NCBI GenBank assembly: GCA_024405255.1
Contig: JAKSOY010000094.1
Location: 1-15,730, forward strand
Reading direction: 5' to 3'
Length of the DNA stretch: 15,730 nt
Source of the DNA: Kiritimatiellia bacterium
GTDB lineage: Bacteria > Verrucomicrobiota > Kiritimatiellia > RFP12 > UBA1067
Shown here one piece after another: positions 15,198 to 15,730 of this stretch (positions are counted from its first letter, which is position 1; each line of letters starts with the position of its first letter). The position numbers and the translations under genes are program-made. The notes beneath the pieces were generated by a model. The model did no database searches and was not told where the DNA came from. It saw only the letters and a program-made list of their open reading frames with translations.

Positions 15198-15730
15198 ATG
15201 ACTTTGAGGATGATAAGAGGATTAGTGTTCGGACTCGCCTGCGTGGTGCTTGTTGTTTGTGCAAATGCGGTTGAGGTGTCGCTTCCCGAGGCGCATGGCG
15301 ATGTTAACGCCGCGGTTTTGCGTGTGGTCGCGGCTGGTGGCGGTCGTGTGGTCGTGCCCAAGGGGAACTGGCCAACGCCGAGCGTTAAGTTGGCGAGCAA
15401 CGTGGAATTGTTTCTCGCGGATGGGGCGCGGATTGTCGCTAGCACGAACAGATCGGATTACATGTCGCTGAACCTGCCGTATTGCGAGGGCGATCTGATG
15501 GCTATCGTGACCGCGGTCGGGGCGACGAATGTCGCGATCACGGGGCGCGGCGAAATCTTCGGGAACGGGACGGCGTGGCCACAGCCGGGTGATTACGGCG
15601 GGAATCAGGAGGGGATGCGTCCGCGTGGGATCGTCTTTGCGAACTGCCGTGACGTGCGGCTGTCCGACTTCTCGCTGCGGGATTCGCCGTGCTGGGGGAT
15701 CGTCATCAAGAACTGCGACGGCGTCGTGGC
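15198..15730 (+). CDS. Second GH28-family protein, 5' part only
   Basis: The open frame from ATG 15198 runs to the window edge without a stop (177 complete codons). It has a signal peptide (hydrophobic FGLACVVLVVCANA, cleavage near ANA/V) and then the GH28 N-terminal pattern also seen in the first GH28: VVAAGGGRVVVPKGNW, LASNVELFLADGARI, NVAITGRGEIFGNG, IVFANCRDVRLSDFSLRDSPCWGI. The catalytic region lies beyond the edge. AAGGA (15183-15187) is 10 bases before the ATG. It lacks the lipobox of the first copy, so it is probably periplasmic or secreted rather than lipid-anchored. It extends the cluster on the same strand, 74 bases after kdgK; no convincing promoter or terminator is visible in that gap. 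Confidence 0.88.
   Translation, partial: MTLRMIRGLVFGLACVVLVVCANAVEVSLPEAHGDVNAAVLRVVAAGGGRVVVPKGNWPTPSVKLASNVELFLADGARIVASTNRSDYMSLNLPYCEGDLMAIVTAVGATNVAITGRGEIFGNGTAWPQPGDYGGNQEGMRPRGIVFANCRDVRLSDFSLRDSPCWGIVIKNCDGVV

Noticed and set aside
1..15730. Insertion sequences, integrases, tRNA or rRNA genes
   Set aside because: I saw no transposase or integrase motifs, terminal inverted repeats or cloverleaf sequences on either strand.

Overview
The window carries a tightly packed, entirely plus-strand set of genes: a two-gene AbiE-type toxin-antitoxin operon (about 1-1545), then a long sugar-acid and plant-cell-wall degradation operon (about 1624 to past the right edge). The genome has moderately high GC, exported CAZymes with signal peptides or a lipobox, a beta-helical autotransporter-like surface protein and a five-bladed-propeller protein of a kind common in the Planctomycetota-Verrucomicrobiota group. 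It has no SusC/SusD pair. I infer a Gram-negative PVC-superphylum polysaccharide degrader, for example a gut Kiritimatiellota or Verrucomicrobiota member. This is inference; no phylogenetic marker lies in the window.

Left end: abiEi (41-640) and abiEii (637-1545) overlap by ATGA. Their promoter has an extended -10 box placed so close to the start codon that the mRNA should be leaderless. It lies inside a 27-bp near-perfect palindrome, a strong candidate autoregulatory operator.

Centre: after a 148-bp gap with another extended -10 promoter comes a run of exported proteins: a GH28 polygalacturonase lipoprotein; a large beta-helix/discoidin-like surface protein; a clan GH-A glycosidase; a fused SGNH rhamnogalacturonan-acetylesterase-like plus GH92-like enzyme; and a secreted five-bladed-propeller protein. 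Gaps are 24, 15, -4 and 6 bases, so this looks like one transcript.

Right: the same run continues into the cytoplasm. A 563-residue fusion joins an Nramp-fold membrane transporter that has lost the metal-binding residues to a YhcH/YiaL (DUF386) sugar domain. It is followed by KDPG aldolase (eda), 2-keto-3-deoxygluconate kinase (kdgK) and the start of a second GH28 that runs off the window.

How it may work: GH28 enzymes and accessory esterase/glycosidases would deconstruct a pectic polymer (homogalacturonan/rhamnogalacturonan) outside the cytoplasm. The Nramp-like/YhcH fusion would import and possibly condition a released sugar acid. KdgK and Eda would convert 2-keto-3-deoxygluconate to pyruvate and glyceraldehyde 3-phosphate. 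The steps from galacturonate to KDG (UxaC/UxaB/UxaA, or KduI/KduD for unsaturated uronates) are not in the window. The transporter fusion is the most novel-looking element.
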